This document shows, one piece after another, positions 6,779 through 15,344 of a stretch of DNA of 64,000 bases. The notes below the pieces were generated by a model. That model made no database searches, had not been told where the DNA came from, and was given only the letters and a program-made list of their open reading frames with translations. Source of the DNA: Janthinobacterium sp. SUN073 (GTDB lineage: Bacteria; Pseudomonadota; Gammaproteobacteria; Burkholderiales; Burkholderiaceae_D); the NCBI RefSeq assembly GCF_030397665.1, contig NZ_JAPUBT010000001.1, forward strand, positions 1,134,781 through 1,198,780. Direction: 5' to 3'. How positions within the stretch are numbered: the first letter of the stretch is position 1; each line of letters begins with the position of its first letter. Both the position numbers and the translations under genes were made by a program.

Positions 6779-8791
6779 ATGCCGACTCCCCCCACCCTTG
6801 CACGCCGCTTCAAGCTATCGAGCCCGATGCGCTGGCTGCTGCCCGTCATCCTGCTGCTGCTGTTCCTGTCCATCCTGTTCTGGCTGCCCTGGCAGGCGCG
6901 CCAGATGGAAAGCAACGAGCGCCAGGAGCAGCTGATCGCCGACACGCTGTGGGTGGAGCAAACCATCCGCTTCCAGCTGGCGCGCAACGAGGAAAGCCTG
7001 TTCAACCTGGGCGTGGACATCGCCAGCGCCTCGCTGAGCGCGGAAAAAGTGCACGAACGGCTGCAGCAGATGCTGCGCAATGGCCGCGAATTACAGCGCG
7101 TGCTGTGGCTCGACACGGGCGGCAAGGTGCTGGCCAGCAGCGACAACAGCCTGCCGCACGCGCTGGCGTTTTCACCGGCCTCGCTGACGGCGGCCGACAA
7201 TGCGCGCCGCCTGCACCGGGGGCAGTATGCCCAGCCCTCGCAGCAAAGCGGCTTTCCCGACGCGCCGCCGGGCGCCATGCTGATGGATTACCACCAGCCC
7301 CTGTTCGATGGCCAGCGCTATGTGGGCAGCCTGGTGGCCACCTACCAGATCAGCAGCCTGCTCGATGAAATGGTGCCGTGGTGGTTCGCCCAGGATAACC
7401 AGATTTCGCTGATCGACCGCGACGACAAGGTGCTGGCGCGGCGCGCCGCCGCCGGTCCCGGCCACGGCGTGTACACGCACAAGCGCGCGCTCGACGTGCC
7501 CGGCGCCAGCATCACCCTGTTTACCGACAGCGTGAAAAGCCAGCCCAAGCTGCTGCCCAATCTGCTGGTCGGCTCCGTCATCGCCCTGTCGCTGGGTTTG
7601 CTGTGGAGCTTGCTGGCCCTGTGGCGGCATATTTCGCGCCGCCTGGTGGCCGAAGGGGCGCTGCGCCAGCAGATGCTGTTTCGCACGGCGATGGAAAACT
7701 CGCTGGTGACGGGCATGCGCGCGCGCGACCTGGAAGGCCGCGTCACGTATGTGAATCCAGCGTTCTGCCAGATCGTCGGTTATCCGGCCGAGGAAATCCT
7801 GGGCCGTTTGCCACCCATGCCCTACTGGGTGCCGGAAGCACTGGAGGAATACCAGCAACGCTTCGTCAAGGCGCTGGCCGGCAATCCCACGCCGCAGTTC
7901 GAAACCTATTTCCAGCGCCCCGACGGCACGCGCGTGGCCGTGCTGATCTTCGAAGCGCCGCTGGTGGACAAGAACGGCAAGCAGACCGGCTGGATGGGTT
8001 CCGTGCTCGACATTTCGGACCGCAAGCGGGTCGAGGAACTGAATCGCCAGCAGCAGGAAAAACTGCAGACGAGTTCGCGCCTGGCCACCATGGGCGAGCT
8101 GGCCTCGATGCTGGCGCATGAACTGAACCAGCCGCTGGCGGCCATCTCCAGCTACACCACGGGCGCGCTGAACCTGATCCGCCGCGCCATCGAGCATGAC
8201 GCGCCCATCGATCCGAACACCCTGAAGCCGGCGCTGGAGCAGGCCGGCGCGCAGGCGCAGCGGGCCGGCCAGATCATCCGCAGCGTGCATGATTTCGTGC
8301 GCAAGAGCGAACCGCAGCGCCAGGATATCGCCATCCGCACCCTGATCGACGGCATCCGCGCGCTGATCGACCTGCAGGCACGCAAATACTATGTCACCAT
8401 CCAGGAAGAGCTGCCGCCGGACCTGCCGCTGCTGCGCGCCGACCCCGTGATGATCGAACAAGTACTGCTGAACCTGACACGCAACGCCATCGAGGCGATG
8501 CAGGACGCGGCGCCCGGACGGCGTATCATGCGCCTGCGGGCCAGCCACGATGCGCGGCAGGGCATGGTGACGGTGGACGTGATCGACCATGGCCATGGCA
8601 TTCCCCAAGACGTGGCCGAGCGGCTGTTTTCGCCGTTTTTCTCGACCAAGTCCGAAGGCATGGGCATGGGCCTGAACATCTGCCGCACCGCCATTGAATT
8701 TCACGGCGGCGCGCTGACCTTCGGCGCCAACCCCGCTGGCGGTACGATCTTTACATTCAGCGTGCCGGCCGCGCCGCGCACCAAGCACTAA
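6779..8791 (+). CDS. DctB-like membrane sensor histidine kinase with PAS domain
   Basis: Sensor of a two-component pair next to a TRAP transporter. 670 residues: helix at about 18-37, periplasmic sensor region of about 220 residues, second helix near 258-280, PAS domain about 297-420, dimerisation domain with the phospho-acceptor in MLAHELNQPL (H447), then an ATPase domain with N (NLTRNAIEAMQD), G1 (DHGHGIP) and G2 (GMGMGLNI) boxes. The HELNQPL form is typical of DctB and TtrS kinases. There is no good ribosome site before 6779; Met-17 (6827) is an alternative start. It probably senses the TRAP substrate outside the cell. Confidence 0.9.
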   Translation: MPTPPTLARRFKLSSPMRWLLPVILLLLFLSILFWLPWQARQMESNERQEQLIADTLWVEQTIRFQLARNEESLFNLGVDIASASLSAEKVHERLQQMLRNGRELQRVLWLDTGGKVLASSDNSLPHALAFSPASLTAADNARRLHRGQYAQPSQQSGFPDAPPGAMLMDYHQPLFDGQRYVGSLVATYQISSLLDEMVPWWFAQDNQISLIDRDDKVLARRAAAGPGHGVYTHKRALDVPGASITLFTDSVKSQPKLLPNLLVGSVIALSLGLLWSLLALWRHISRRLVAEGALRQQMLFRTAMENSLVTGMRARDLEGRVTYVNPAFCQIVGYPAEEILGRLPPMPYWVPEALEEYQQRFVKALAGNPTPQFETYFQRPDGTRVAVLIFEAPLVDKNGKQTGWMGSVLDISDRKRVEELNRQQQEKLQTSSRLATMGELASMLAHELNQPLAAISSYTTGALNLIRRAIEHDAPIDPNTLKPALEQAGAQAQRAGQIIRSVHDFVRKSEPQRQDIAIRTLIDGIRALIDLQARKYYVTIQEELPPDLPLLRADPVMIEQVLLNLTRNAIEAMQDAAPGRRIMRLRASHDARQGMVTVDVIDHGHGIPQDVAERLFSPFFSTKSEGMGMGLNICRTAIEFHGGALTFGANPAGGTIFTFSVPAAPRTKH

Positions 8792-8823
8792 CCGATAACC
8801 AATAACGACGAGCCGGAGACACC

Positions 8824-9408
8824 ATGCTACACATCATCGACGACGAAGAGGTCGTACGCGACTCGCTGTCCTGGCTGGCCGCCTCGCGCAGCATCGACGC
8901 GCGCATCTACGCCAGCGCCCAGCAATTCCTCGATAGCCTCGACGGCAGTTTCGACGCCGCCGGCGACTGCGTGCTGCTCGACGTGCGCATGCCCGACATG
9001 AACGGCATTGCCCTGTTCGACCAGCTGGTCAAGCGCGACCTGACGGCGCGCCTGCCGGTGATTTTCCTCACCGGCCACGGCGACGTGCCGATGGCCGTCG
9101 ACAGCCTGAAACGGGGTGCCTTCGATTTCTTTGAAAAGCCGTTCAACGACAACGACCTGATGGACCGCGTGCAGCAGGGCCTGGCCAATTCGCGCCAGGC
9201 GGGCGAACTGGCCGCCGTGCACGCGCGCCTGGCTACCCTGTCGACGCGCGAACGCGAAGTGCTGGACCTGATTTTGGCGGGCAAGATGAACAAGGTGGTG
9301 GCCGACAAGCTGGGCATCAGCATGCGCACCGTGGAAGTCCACCGCGCGCATATCTTCGACAAAATGCAGGTCAAGACGGCGGTGGAGCTGGCGGGGTTGT
9401 TGAAGTAA
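8824..9408 (+). CDS. FixJ-type response regulator (receiver plus LuxR HTH)
   Basis: Partner of the kinase 32 bases upstream. 194 residues. The receiver has acidic pocket residues D6-D7, phospho-acceptor D53 (LLDVRMPDMNG), T83 (FLTGHGD) and K105 (FFEKPF); the C-terminal HTH starts at about 140 (LSTREREVLDLI) with recognition helix around MRTVEVHRAHIF. It most likely binds the 30-bp palindrome at 6721 and activates dctPQM. It is not an NtrC-type regulator, so, unlike rhizobial DctD, it should not need sigma54. Confidence 0.92.
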   Translation: MLHIIDDEEVVRDSLSWLAASRSIDARIYASAQQFLDSLDGSFDAAGDCVLLDVRMPDMNGIALFDQLVKRDLTARLPVIFLTGHGDVPMAVDSLKRGAFDFFEKPFNDNDLMDRVQQGLANSRQAGELAAVHARLATLSTREREVLDLILAGKMNKVVADKLGISMRTVEVHRAHIFDKMQVKTAVELAGLLK

Positions 9409-9418
9409 GTTGAAATCT

Positions 9419-9482
9419 GGGGTCAGACCCTCAAACGCGTCGACGTAATATCATACGTCGACGCATGAGGGGGTCTGACCCC
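9419..9482. repeat. Palindromic intergenic element, copy 1 (long form)
   Basis: Outer arms GGGGTCAGACCC / GGGTCTGACCCC enclose a second perfect dyad GCGTCGACGTA / TACGTCGACGC. It lies between convergent stops and can act as a terminator for both genes. Its outer arms and CTGGGGTC...GACCCCGG flanks match the elements at 18397 and 20424. Confidence 0.8.
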
Positions 9483-9490
9483 GGCTTTAA

Positions 9491-10318
9491 TCAGTTGTCA
9501 TGGTGCTCATGGTGCTCTTCCACGCCATGCTTCCAATAGCTGGCCACATGCAGATGCTGCTTCGGCACCCCGGCGTCAATAAAGTGCCCGCGCAAGCCCT
9601 GCACCTGCGCATGCTCGCACGCGACCCACACGTAGCCATCGCCATCCCGCGGCAAGGCGACCTGCGCCAATTCTTCCAGCAACAGCGGCCCCTTGCGGCC
9701 ATTGCGCGCCACCCAGCGCACGTCCAGCTGCGCCGCGCACTCGAGCGCGATCTGTTCGCCGTCTTCGACGATTTCGATCACGGCAATGGCCCGCGCCGTG
9801 GCCGGCAGCTGCTCCAGGCGGCGGGCAATCGCCGGCAAGGCCGTCTGGTCGCCCACCAGCACATACCAGTCAAAATCGAACGGCACCAGCATCGAGCCGC
9901 GCGGTCCGCCCACGCCCAGGGTCTGGCCGGGCACGGCTTGCGCCGCCCACAGCGATGCAGGCCCGTCGCCATGCAGCACGAAATCGATTTCCAGCTCGCG
10001 CCGTTCGGCGTCATAACGGCGCGGCGTGTAGTTGCGGGCGATGGGACGCGCGCCTTCCGCGTACTGGATCGGGTTGGCGCCGTTGCCCAGCATGGGAAGC
10101 ACGGGGGTAGTCTCGCCCGGGGCGGGGAAGAACAGTTTCACGTGATCGTCGTGCGCTGGCGAGACAAAGCCGTCCAGGTCGTCGCCGGCCAGCGTGATGC
10201 GGCGCATGTGCGGCGTCAGTTGCTCGGTGCGCACGACGGTGAGCACGCGCAGTTTCAAGTCATGCCGCACGCGCTCGATGGCGTGCGGGCGTGGTGTTGC
10301 TGGTGATGCGGTAGTCAT
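9491..10318 (-). CDS. Siderophore-interacting protein, NADPH-dependent ferric reductase (YqjH/ViuB-like)
   Basis: Cytoplasmic flavoprotein that reduces ferric-siderophore complexes to free the iron. 275 residues with an N-terminal FAD-binding barrel (about 20-135; the FAD motif is ARNYTPRRY near residue 95) and a C-terminal SIP domain with LVGDQTALPAIARRLE and WVACEHAQVQGLRGHF. It ends in a His/Glu-rich tail (EEHHEHHDN). It lies 22 bases downstream of a His-rich PadR regulator, the same pairing as yqjI-yqjH of E. coli, where YqjI represses the reductase gene. Confidence 0.9.
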   Translation of the reverse strand: MTTASPATPRPHAIERVRHDLKLRVLTVVRTEQLTPHMRRITLAGDDLDGFVSPAHDDHVKLFFPAPGETTPVLPMLGNGANPIQYAEGARPIARNYTPRRYDAERRELEIDFVLHGDGPASLWAAQAVPGQTLGVGGPRGSMLVPFDFDWYVLVGDQTALPAIARRLEQLPATARAIAVIEIVEDGEQIALECAAQLDVRWVARNGRKGPLLLEELAQVALPRDGDGYVWVACEHAQVQGLRGHFIDAGVPKQHLHVASYWKHGVEEHHEHHDN

Positions 10319-10340
10319 TGCTTATCCTTGTAAAGTTGGC

Positions 10341-10976
10341 TCAGTGGCCGTCGACGATGGCGTTCGCCGCCTGTTCCAGCACGGCGGACACGCGCTCGGC
10401 TTCCGCCTCGCTCCAGTTGCTCTTGTTCAGCAACAGCGCATGCTTGAGGGTGTGCATGGCCTGGTGCACGCGCTCGGGCAAGGCGTTTTTCGCCTGGACG
10501 CGGGCGAACATGTCGAGGCGGGCCAGGATGCCGTCCACCTGGGCGCGGTTCTCGTCGAGATAAGCGCGCCCCAGGTCCGTGATCGTATAGAGCTTCTTGC
10601 CGCTGGCGCTTTCGGAGGACGTCACGTGGTCCTGCTCCTCCAGCAAGGTCAGGGTCGGATACACGGCGCCCGGGCTGGGGGCGTAGGCGCCGCCGCAACG
10701 CTCTTCGATGGCCTTGATGATTTCATAGCCGTGGCGGGGGCTGATTTCGATCAGCGCCAGCACGATCAGCGGCAGGTCGCCGCGGCCGAAGACGCGCTCG
10801 GCCCGCTCACCGCGCCCTCGTCCACCGGGGCCACCGGGACCGCCATGGCCCATGCCGTCGCCGCGCTCGTCGAAGCCGCGCGGGCCACGGCCATGCATGA
10901 AGTATTCGTGGCGGTGTTCGCCGTGATGGTGGTGGTGGCCGCAATGGCCGTGTTCTGCGTGGTGTGAGTTTCTCAT
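10341..10976 (-). CDS. PadR-family metal-responsive repressor with His-rich N-terminus (YqjI-like)
   Basis: 211 residues. Residues 1-28 carry a dense His cluster (HAEHGHCGHHHHHGEHRHE), followed by a Gly-rich linker and a PadR winged helix from about 62 (LPLIVLALIEISPRHGYEII). E. coli YqjI has the same build, binds nickel or iron through its His-rich arm and controls the ferric reductase gene yqjH; here the reductase is the next gene. Overlapping inverted repeats just upstream are likely its own operator. The pair should therefore be one autoregulated operon for iron handling under metal stress. Confidence 0.88.
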   Translation of the reverse strand: MRNSHHAEHGHCGHHHHHGEHRHEYFMHGRGPRGFDERGDGMGHGGPGGPGGRGRGERAERVFGRGDLPLIVLALIEISPRHGYEIIKAIEERCGGAYAPSPGAVYPTLTLLEEQDHVTSSESASGKKLYTITDLGRAYLDENRAQVDGILARLDMFARVQAKNALPERVHQAMHTLKHALLLNKSNWSEAEAERVSAVLEQAANAIVDGH

Positions 10977-10995
10977 GTTTTCTCTTTAAAGATAT

Positions 10996-11028
10996 ATCGT
11001 TAGTAGGTATCGTAATTTTATAACGATA
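10996..11028. promoter_or_regulatory. Overlapping dyads upstream of the PadR gene, likely operator
   Basis: Two nested inverted repeats share a right arm: ATCGTTA (10996) with TAACGAT (11021), and TATCGT (11008) with ACGATA (11023). The site sits 20-52 bases before the PadR start and on the far side of it from the + strand gene at 11090, so it could control both directions. Confidence 0.55.
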
Positions 11029-11055
11029 CATCGATAAGTCAAGGAGAAATTTGTT

Positions 11056-11097
11056 ATGCTCTTCTTTTCCCACTCCACACGCTCATGCCATGCCTGA
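11056..11097 (+). other. Possible 13-codon leader ORF overlapping the next start
   Basis: The best ribosome site here (AAGGAG at 11041) serves an ATG at 11056, not the gene's own ATG. That frame reads MLFFSHSTRSCHA and stops with a TGA inside the ATGCCTGA that begins the DUF3052-like gene, a layout suited to coupled re-initiation. A TTG at 11051 in the frame of the main gene is the competing explanation. Confidence 0.3.
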
Positions 11098-11467
11098 CAA
11101 AAACGCCTTTGAGAAGATGTATGTGAAAAATGCCAAGGCCCTGGCCGTACTCAATGACGGCAGCGAGCATGGGGAATTGCTGGCGCAGTTGCCTGCGGAG
11201 CGGCTGGTACGGGACGGTGAAAATGCCGACTGGCTATTGCTGTTCGCGCGCAGCCGCGCGGAACTGGAGCAGTATCTGCCGATGGCGCAGGCGCGCCTGG
11301 CGCCCGGCGGCGCGCTATGGGTGGCGTACCGCAAGGGCGGCGCGAAGGCGGGCAGCGACATCCAGCGCGACGATATCCGCAGTTTTGCGCAAACAATAGG
11401 GCTCGACAGCGTGGCGATGGTCGCCATCGACGCCGCCTGGTCGGCGCTGCGCCTGAAACAAGGCTAA
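11090..11467 (+). CDS. DUF3052-like small conserved protein
   Basis: About 125 residues from the ATG at 11090 (MPDKNAFEKMYVKNAK). The core WLLLFARSRAELEQYLP, then LAPGGALWVAYRKGG and SDIQRDDIRSFAQTIGLDSV, resembles DUF3052, a cytoplasmic family of unknown role that looks like a degenerate nucleotide- or SAM-fold protein. No Cys, no signal, no membrane segment. An upstream TTG at 11051 would add 13 residues but they do not resemble the family start. It is divergent from the PadR gene and shares the operator-bearing gap. Confidence 0.7.
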   Translation: MPDKNAFEKMYVKNAKALAVLNDGSEHGELLAQLPAERLVRDGENADWLLLFARSRAELEQYLPMAQARLAPGGALWVAYRKGGAKAGSDIQRDDIRSFAQTIGLDSVAMVAIDAAWSALRLKQG

Positions 11468-11474
11468 ACGCAGG

Positions 11475-12566
11475 TCAGGCGACGCCGTGCAGCGCCAGCG
11501 CCCATTCGACGTGCTCGCGCACGATGGCCGACGGGTGCTCGCGGCGCGACAGCAAGGCCGCGACGATATCGGCCTGCCCCCTGGCCTTGGCGGCCGCGTT
11601 GCCCATGCCGACGGCCAGGTTGCGCAGCCAGCGTTCGTGGCCGATACGGCGGATCGCGCTGCCTTCCATGCGGCGGCTGAATTCCTCTTCCGTCCAGGCG
11701 AACAGCTCCACCATGCCGGCGCTGCCCAGGCTGTGGCGCTCGTCGAAGTCGGGCACGACGGCGCGCTGGGCGAACTTGTTCCACGGGCAGACGGTCTGGC
11801 AATCGTCGCAGCCGTACACCTTGTTGCCGATCAAGGGGCGCATCTCGACGGGAATGGCGCCCTTCAATTCGATGGTCAGGTAGGAGATGCAGCGGCGCGC
11901 GTCGAGCTGGTACGGCCCCAGGATGGCCTGCGTGGGGCACACCGTGATGCACGCCGAGCACTGGCCACAGCGTGGCGTTTCCGGCGGGTCGACGGGCAGC
12001 GGCACGTCGATGAGGATCTCGCCGAGGAAGAAGAAGGAGCCACCCTGGCGGTTGATCAGCAAGGTGTGCTTGCCGCGCCAGCCCAAGCCCCCTTTTTGCG
12101 CCAGCTCGACTTCCATCACGGGCGCCGAATCGCTGAAGACGCGGTAGCCGAAGTCGCCGATCTCGTCCTTGATGCGCTCGGCCAGCTGCTGCAGGCGCGA
12201 ACGCATCACCTTGTGATAGTCGCGCCCCCGCGCATACACGGAAATGACGGCCGCCGACGGATCGGCGTCGCGCGCCGCTTCGTGGGCGCGCCAGTCGGGA
12301 CCCAGCGCCGGCGGCAGATAATTCATGCGCGCGCTGATGGCGCGCACCGTGCCCGGCACCAGTTCGGCCGGGCGCGCGCGCTTCATGCCGTGGCTGGCCA
12401 TGTAATCCATTTCGCCGTGATACCCTGCATCGAGCCAGGCTTGCAAGGGCGCTTCCATGTGCGACAAGTCCACGTCGGCGATGCGCACCTCGGCAAAACC
12501 GAGCTCGCGCCCCCATTCTTTGATGGTGCGCGCCAGGACGGCGAGATCGGTGATGGTGGCGGACAT
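11475..12566 (-). CDS. queG: Epoxyqueuosine reductase QueG
   Basis: Catalyses the last step of queuosine synthesis in tRNA, reducing epoxyqueuosine at the wobble position with cobalamin and two [4Fe-4S] clusters. 363 residues; ferredoxin-like cysteine sets are clear in CGQCSACITVCP and CDDCQTVCPWN, with a further Cys in RRCISYLTIE. The C-terminal part is HEAT-like (MGNAAAKARGQADIVAALLS), as in the family. Divergent from tsaE across a 78-base gap. Confidence 0.95.
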   Translation of the reverse strand: MSATITDLAVLARTIKEWGRELGFAEVRIADVDLSHMEAPLQAWLDAGYHGEMDYMASHGMKRARPAELVPGTVRAISARMNYLPPALGPDWRAHEAARDADPSAAVISVYARGRDYHKVMRSRLQQLAERIKDEIGDFGYRVFSDSAPVMEVELAQKGGLGWRGKHTLLINRQGGSFFFLGEILIDVPLPVDPPETPRCGQCSACITVCPTQAILGPYQLDARRCISYLTIELKGAIPVEMRPLIGNKVYGCDDCQTVCPWNKFAQRAVVPDFDERHSLGSAGMVELFAWTEEEFSRRMEGSAIRRIGHERWLRNLAVGMGNAAAKARGQADIVAALLSRREHPSAIVREHVEWALALHGVA

Positions 12567-12644
12567 AGGGGACTTTACGGAAAACGGCAGGCGCGTGGGC
12601 GGTTACAATGACAGCAGCCTCCATTTTATGCGATACCGAAGATC

Positions 12645-13133
12645 ATGACCGAACACTTCAAAGCCCACCTCCACGACGAAGCCGGCACCGCCGCGCTGGG
12701 CGCCGCGCTGGCGCGCGCGCTGGCGCCCGGCCTGGCGATCTACCTGCACGGCGACCTGGGTGCCGGCAAAACGGCCCTCACGCGTGCCCTGCTGCATGCG
12801 GCCGGCCATGCGGGCCACGTGAAAAGCCCCACTTATACGCTGTCCGAACCATACACGGTGCAGCTCGACGGCCAGAGCGTCAACGTCATCCACTTCGACC
12901 TGTACCGCATGGGCAGCGCCGAGGAATTTCTCGATGCCGGTTTTCGCGAAGACTTCGACGGCCGTAATATCTGCATCGTCGAATGGCCCGAGAAAGCCGA
13001 ACCGGTGCTGCCGCCGGCCGACCTGAATATTTATTTGAACGTTGCGGGGTCAGGACGTGATGTAGAATTGCAAGCGTCTTCTGAATTGGGTCTGTCATGC
13101 CTTCACCGTCTCAAATTCGCCCCGAACCTTTGA
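12645..13133 (+). CDS. tsaE: tRNA threonylcarbamoyladenosine synthesis ATPase TsaE
   Basis: ATPase that works with TsaB and TsaD to make t6A at position 37 of ANN-decoding tRNAs. 162 residues; Walker A is HGDLGAGKT (about 35-43), followed by the SPTYTLSEPY switch and the VIHFDLYRM strand diagnostic for YjeE/TsaE; IVEWPEKAE is the Walker-B-side motif. Its 3' end overlaps amiC by 37 bases. The -10-like TTACAAT near 12601 suggests its own promoter. Confidence 0.95.
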   Translation: MTEHFKAHLHDEAGTAALGAALARALAPGLAIYLHGDLGAGKTALTRALLHAAGHAGHVKSPTYTLSEPYTVQLDGQSVNVIHFDLYRMGSAEEFLDAGFREDFDGRNICIVEWPEKAEPVLPPADLNIYLNVAGSGRDVELQASSELGLSCLHRLKFAPNL

Positions 13134-14494
13134 TCTCCTCGCCCATCACCCGGCGCACGGTACTGAAGGCCGGCGGCACCCTGCTGTTGTCCGTGTTCGC
13201 GCCCATGTCGGCGATGGCGGCGCAAATTCTCGCCGTGCGCGTCTGGCCGGCCGAGGACTACACGCGCGTCACCCTGGAAAACGACAGCATCCTGAAGGCG
13301 ACCCACTTCATCGTCAAGGACCCGGAACGGCTGGTGGTCGACATCGAAGGACTGGAGCTCAATCCCACCTTGAAAGGCCTGGTGGCGAAGATCCAGTCGA
13401 ACGACCCGTACATCAAGCAGGTGCGCGTGGGCCAGAACCGGCCCAACGTGGTGCGCCTGGTGTTCGACCTGAAAGAGGAAGTCACGCCGCAGCTGTTTAC
13501 CCTGCCGCCGGCCGGCTCCTACAACCACCGCCTGATCTTCGACCTGTATCCCGTACACGAGCCGGACCTGATCGCGCAGATGATCGAAAAGGGCGACTGG
13601 TCGAGCGACCCGGCCAAGCCACCGATGGCCGGCACGCATACGCCGCCACCCGCGCTGCCCCTGCCCGACAGCGGCAAGCCGCCCGTGGCCATCGCACCGC
13701 CGGTGGCGACCATCGTGCCGCCCGTGCCCGAACTCCGCCCGGAACAGCGCCCCGAAGCGCGCCCCCTGCCGGGCCAGAAAGTGGTGCGCATGATTACCAT
13801 CGCGCTCGACCCCGGCCACGGCGGCGAAGATCCAGGCGCCATGGGCAGCCGCGGCAGCCGCGAAAAAGACGTGGTACTGGCCATTGCCAAGCGCCTCAAG
13901 ACCAAGCTGGAACTGCAGCCGAACATGCGCGTCATGCTCACGCGCGACGCCGATTTCTTTGTCCCGCTGGGCATGCGCGTGGAAAAGGCGCGCAAGGTGC
14001 AGGCCGACCTGTTCGTCTCGATCCACGCCGACGCGTTCATCCAGCCGACGGCGCGCGGCTCGTCCGTCTTCGTGCTGTCCGAAAAGGGCGCCACCTCGAC
14101 GGCTGCGCGCTGGCTGGCCAACAAGGAAAACCAGGCCGACCTGATCGGCGGCGTGAACGTAAAGAACCACGACAAGCAACTGGCCAGCGTCCTGCTCGAC
14201 CTGTCGACGACGGCGCAGATCAACGACAGCATGAAGCTGGGCAAGGCCGTGCTGCGCGAAATCGGCGGCATCAACCGCCTGCACAAGGGCTCCGTCGAGC
14301 AGGCCGGCTTCGCCGTGCTCAAAGCGCCGGATATCCCTTCCATCCTGATCGAGACGGCCTTCATCTCGAATCCGGAAGAAGAAGCCAAGCTGACCGACAA
14401 TGGCTACCAGGACCAGATGGCCGACGCCATCGTCACGGGCATCAAGAATTACTTTGCCAAGAATCCGCCGCTGGCGAAAAGCCGTCTGACCTGA
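13097..14494 (+). CDS. amiC: N-acetylmuramoyl-L-alanine amidase AmiC, Tat-exported
   Basis: Periplasmic zinc amidase that splits septal peptidoglycan during cell separation. 465 residues: a twin-arginine signal (ITRRTVLKAGG, about 17-27, then a hydrophobic stretch ending MSAMAA), an AMIN targeting domain (about 42-150), a Pro-rich linker (about 175-220) and an Amidase_3 domain (from about 233). Zinc ligands and catalytic Glu are visible in DPGHGGEDPG, SREKDVV, SIHADAF and ILIETAFISN. Overlap with tsaE means translational coupling. Confidence 0.94.
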   Translation: MPSPSQIRPEPLISSPITRRTVLKAGGTLLLSVFAPMSAMAAQILAVRVWPAEDYTRVTLENDSILKATHFIVKDPERLVVDIEGLELNPTLKGLVAKIQSNDPYIKQVRVGQNRPNVVRLVFDLKEEVTPQLFTLPPAGSYNHRLIFDLYPVHEPDLIAQMIEKGDWSSDPAKPPMAGTHTPPPALPLPDSGKPPVAIAPPVATIVPPVPELRPEQRPEARPLPGQKVVRMITIALDPGHGGEDPGAMGSRGSREKDVVLAIAKRLKTKLELQPNMRVMLTRDADFFVPLGMRVEKARKVQADLFVSIHADAFIQPTARGSSVFVLSEKGATSTAARWLANKENQADLIGGVNVKNHDKQLASVLLDLSTTAQINDSMKLGKAVLREIGGINRLHKGSVEQAGFAVLKAPDIPSILIETAFISNPEEEAKLTDNGYQDQMADAIVTGIKNYFAKNPPLAKSRLT

Positions 14495-14495
14495 C

Positions 14496-15344
14496 ATGGA
14501 CACCCGCATGAACAAGAGTACTTTTGGCCAGTTGCCTGCCGTGACCATCCGCGCCGCCGATGGCGCGCAGGCGACGCTGACTTTATATGGCGGCCACTTG
14601 GTCTCCTGGAAGACCAGCGATGGCCAGGAGCGCCTGTTCTACAGCCGAGATTCCGCCCTCGACGGCAGCCGCGCCATCCGCGGTGGCGTACCTGTGATCT
14701 TTCCCCAGTTCGGCGCGCGCGGCACGGGCATGCGCCACGGCTTTGCGCGCGTGGCGACCTGGCAGCTGGAATCGACCGGCGACGCCGATGGTGCCGCCTG
14801 GGCGCAATTCATCCTGCACCACACGGACCTGCCGGACGCAATCGCCACCACCTGGCCCTGCGCCTTCACCCTGCGCCTGCGCGTGGCCGTCAAGGCACGG
14901 TCGCTGGAACTGCAGCTGTCCGTGCACAACACGGGCGAGCAGGCGTTCCCGTTCTCGGCCGCCCTGCACAGTTATTTTGCGATCGATCAATTGAGCGAGG
15001 CGCGCGTCAAAGGCCTGCAGCGCGTGCGCTATTCGGACGAGACGCCGCAAGATGCCTTGCAGGCGGAAGAGTTGCTGCAATTCGCGGACAAGCTGGACCG
15101 CATCTACTACCAGCTGCCGGGCGCCTTGCACCTGCAGTCTGGCAGCCACACCCTGCGCCTGGAGCAGCAGGGTTTTACGGATGCCGTCGTGTGGAACCCC
15201 GGCGCGCAAGACGCGGCCGCCCTGCCCGACCTGGCCGACGACGAATACCAGCGCTTCATCTGCATCGAGCCGGCGCTGATCCAGCCCGATATGCTCGCTG
15301 CCGGGGCGGAATGGACCGGCCGCCAGCACCTTGAATTTATTTAA
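14496..15344 (+). CDS. D-hexose-6-phosphate mutarotase (YeaD family)
   Basis: Cytoplasmic aldose-1-epimerase-like enzyme that interconverts anomers of hexose 6-phosphates. 282 residues with family landmarks GGHLVSWK, RGGVPVIFPQFG (substrate loop), MRHGFARV with the first catalytic His, HSYFAI with the second, and ICIEPALI near the end with a catalytic Glu. It starts one base after the amiC stop; a second ATG at 14508 is also possible. Its stop overlaps the convergent carbonic anhydrase stop, so there is no room for a terminator between them. Confidence 0.9.
   Translation: MDTRMNKSTFGQLPAVTIRAADGAQATLTLYGGHLVSWKTSDGQERLFYSRDSALDGSRAIRGGVPVIFPQFGARGTGMRHGFARVATWQLESTGDADGAAWAQFILHHTDLPDAIATTWPCAFTLRLRVAVKARSLELQLSVHNTGEQAFPFSAALHSYFAIDQLSEARVKGLQRVRYSDETPQDALQAEELLQFADKLDRIYYQLPGALHLQSGSHTLRLEQQGFTDAVVWNPGAQDAAALPDLADDEYQRFICIEPALIQPDMLAAGAEWTGRQHLEFI

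Noticed and set aside
15341-15344. A frameshift or fusion at the overlapping ends of the mutarotase and carbonic anhydrase genes
   Set aside because: Both proteins end at normal family C-termini; the 4-base convergent overlap is simple gene packing.
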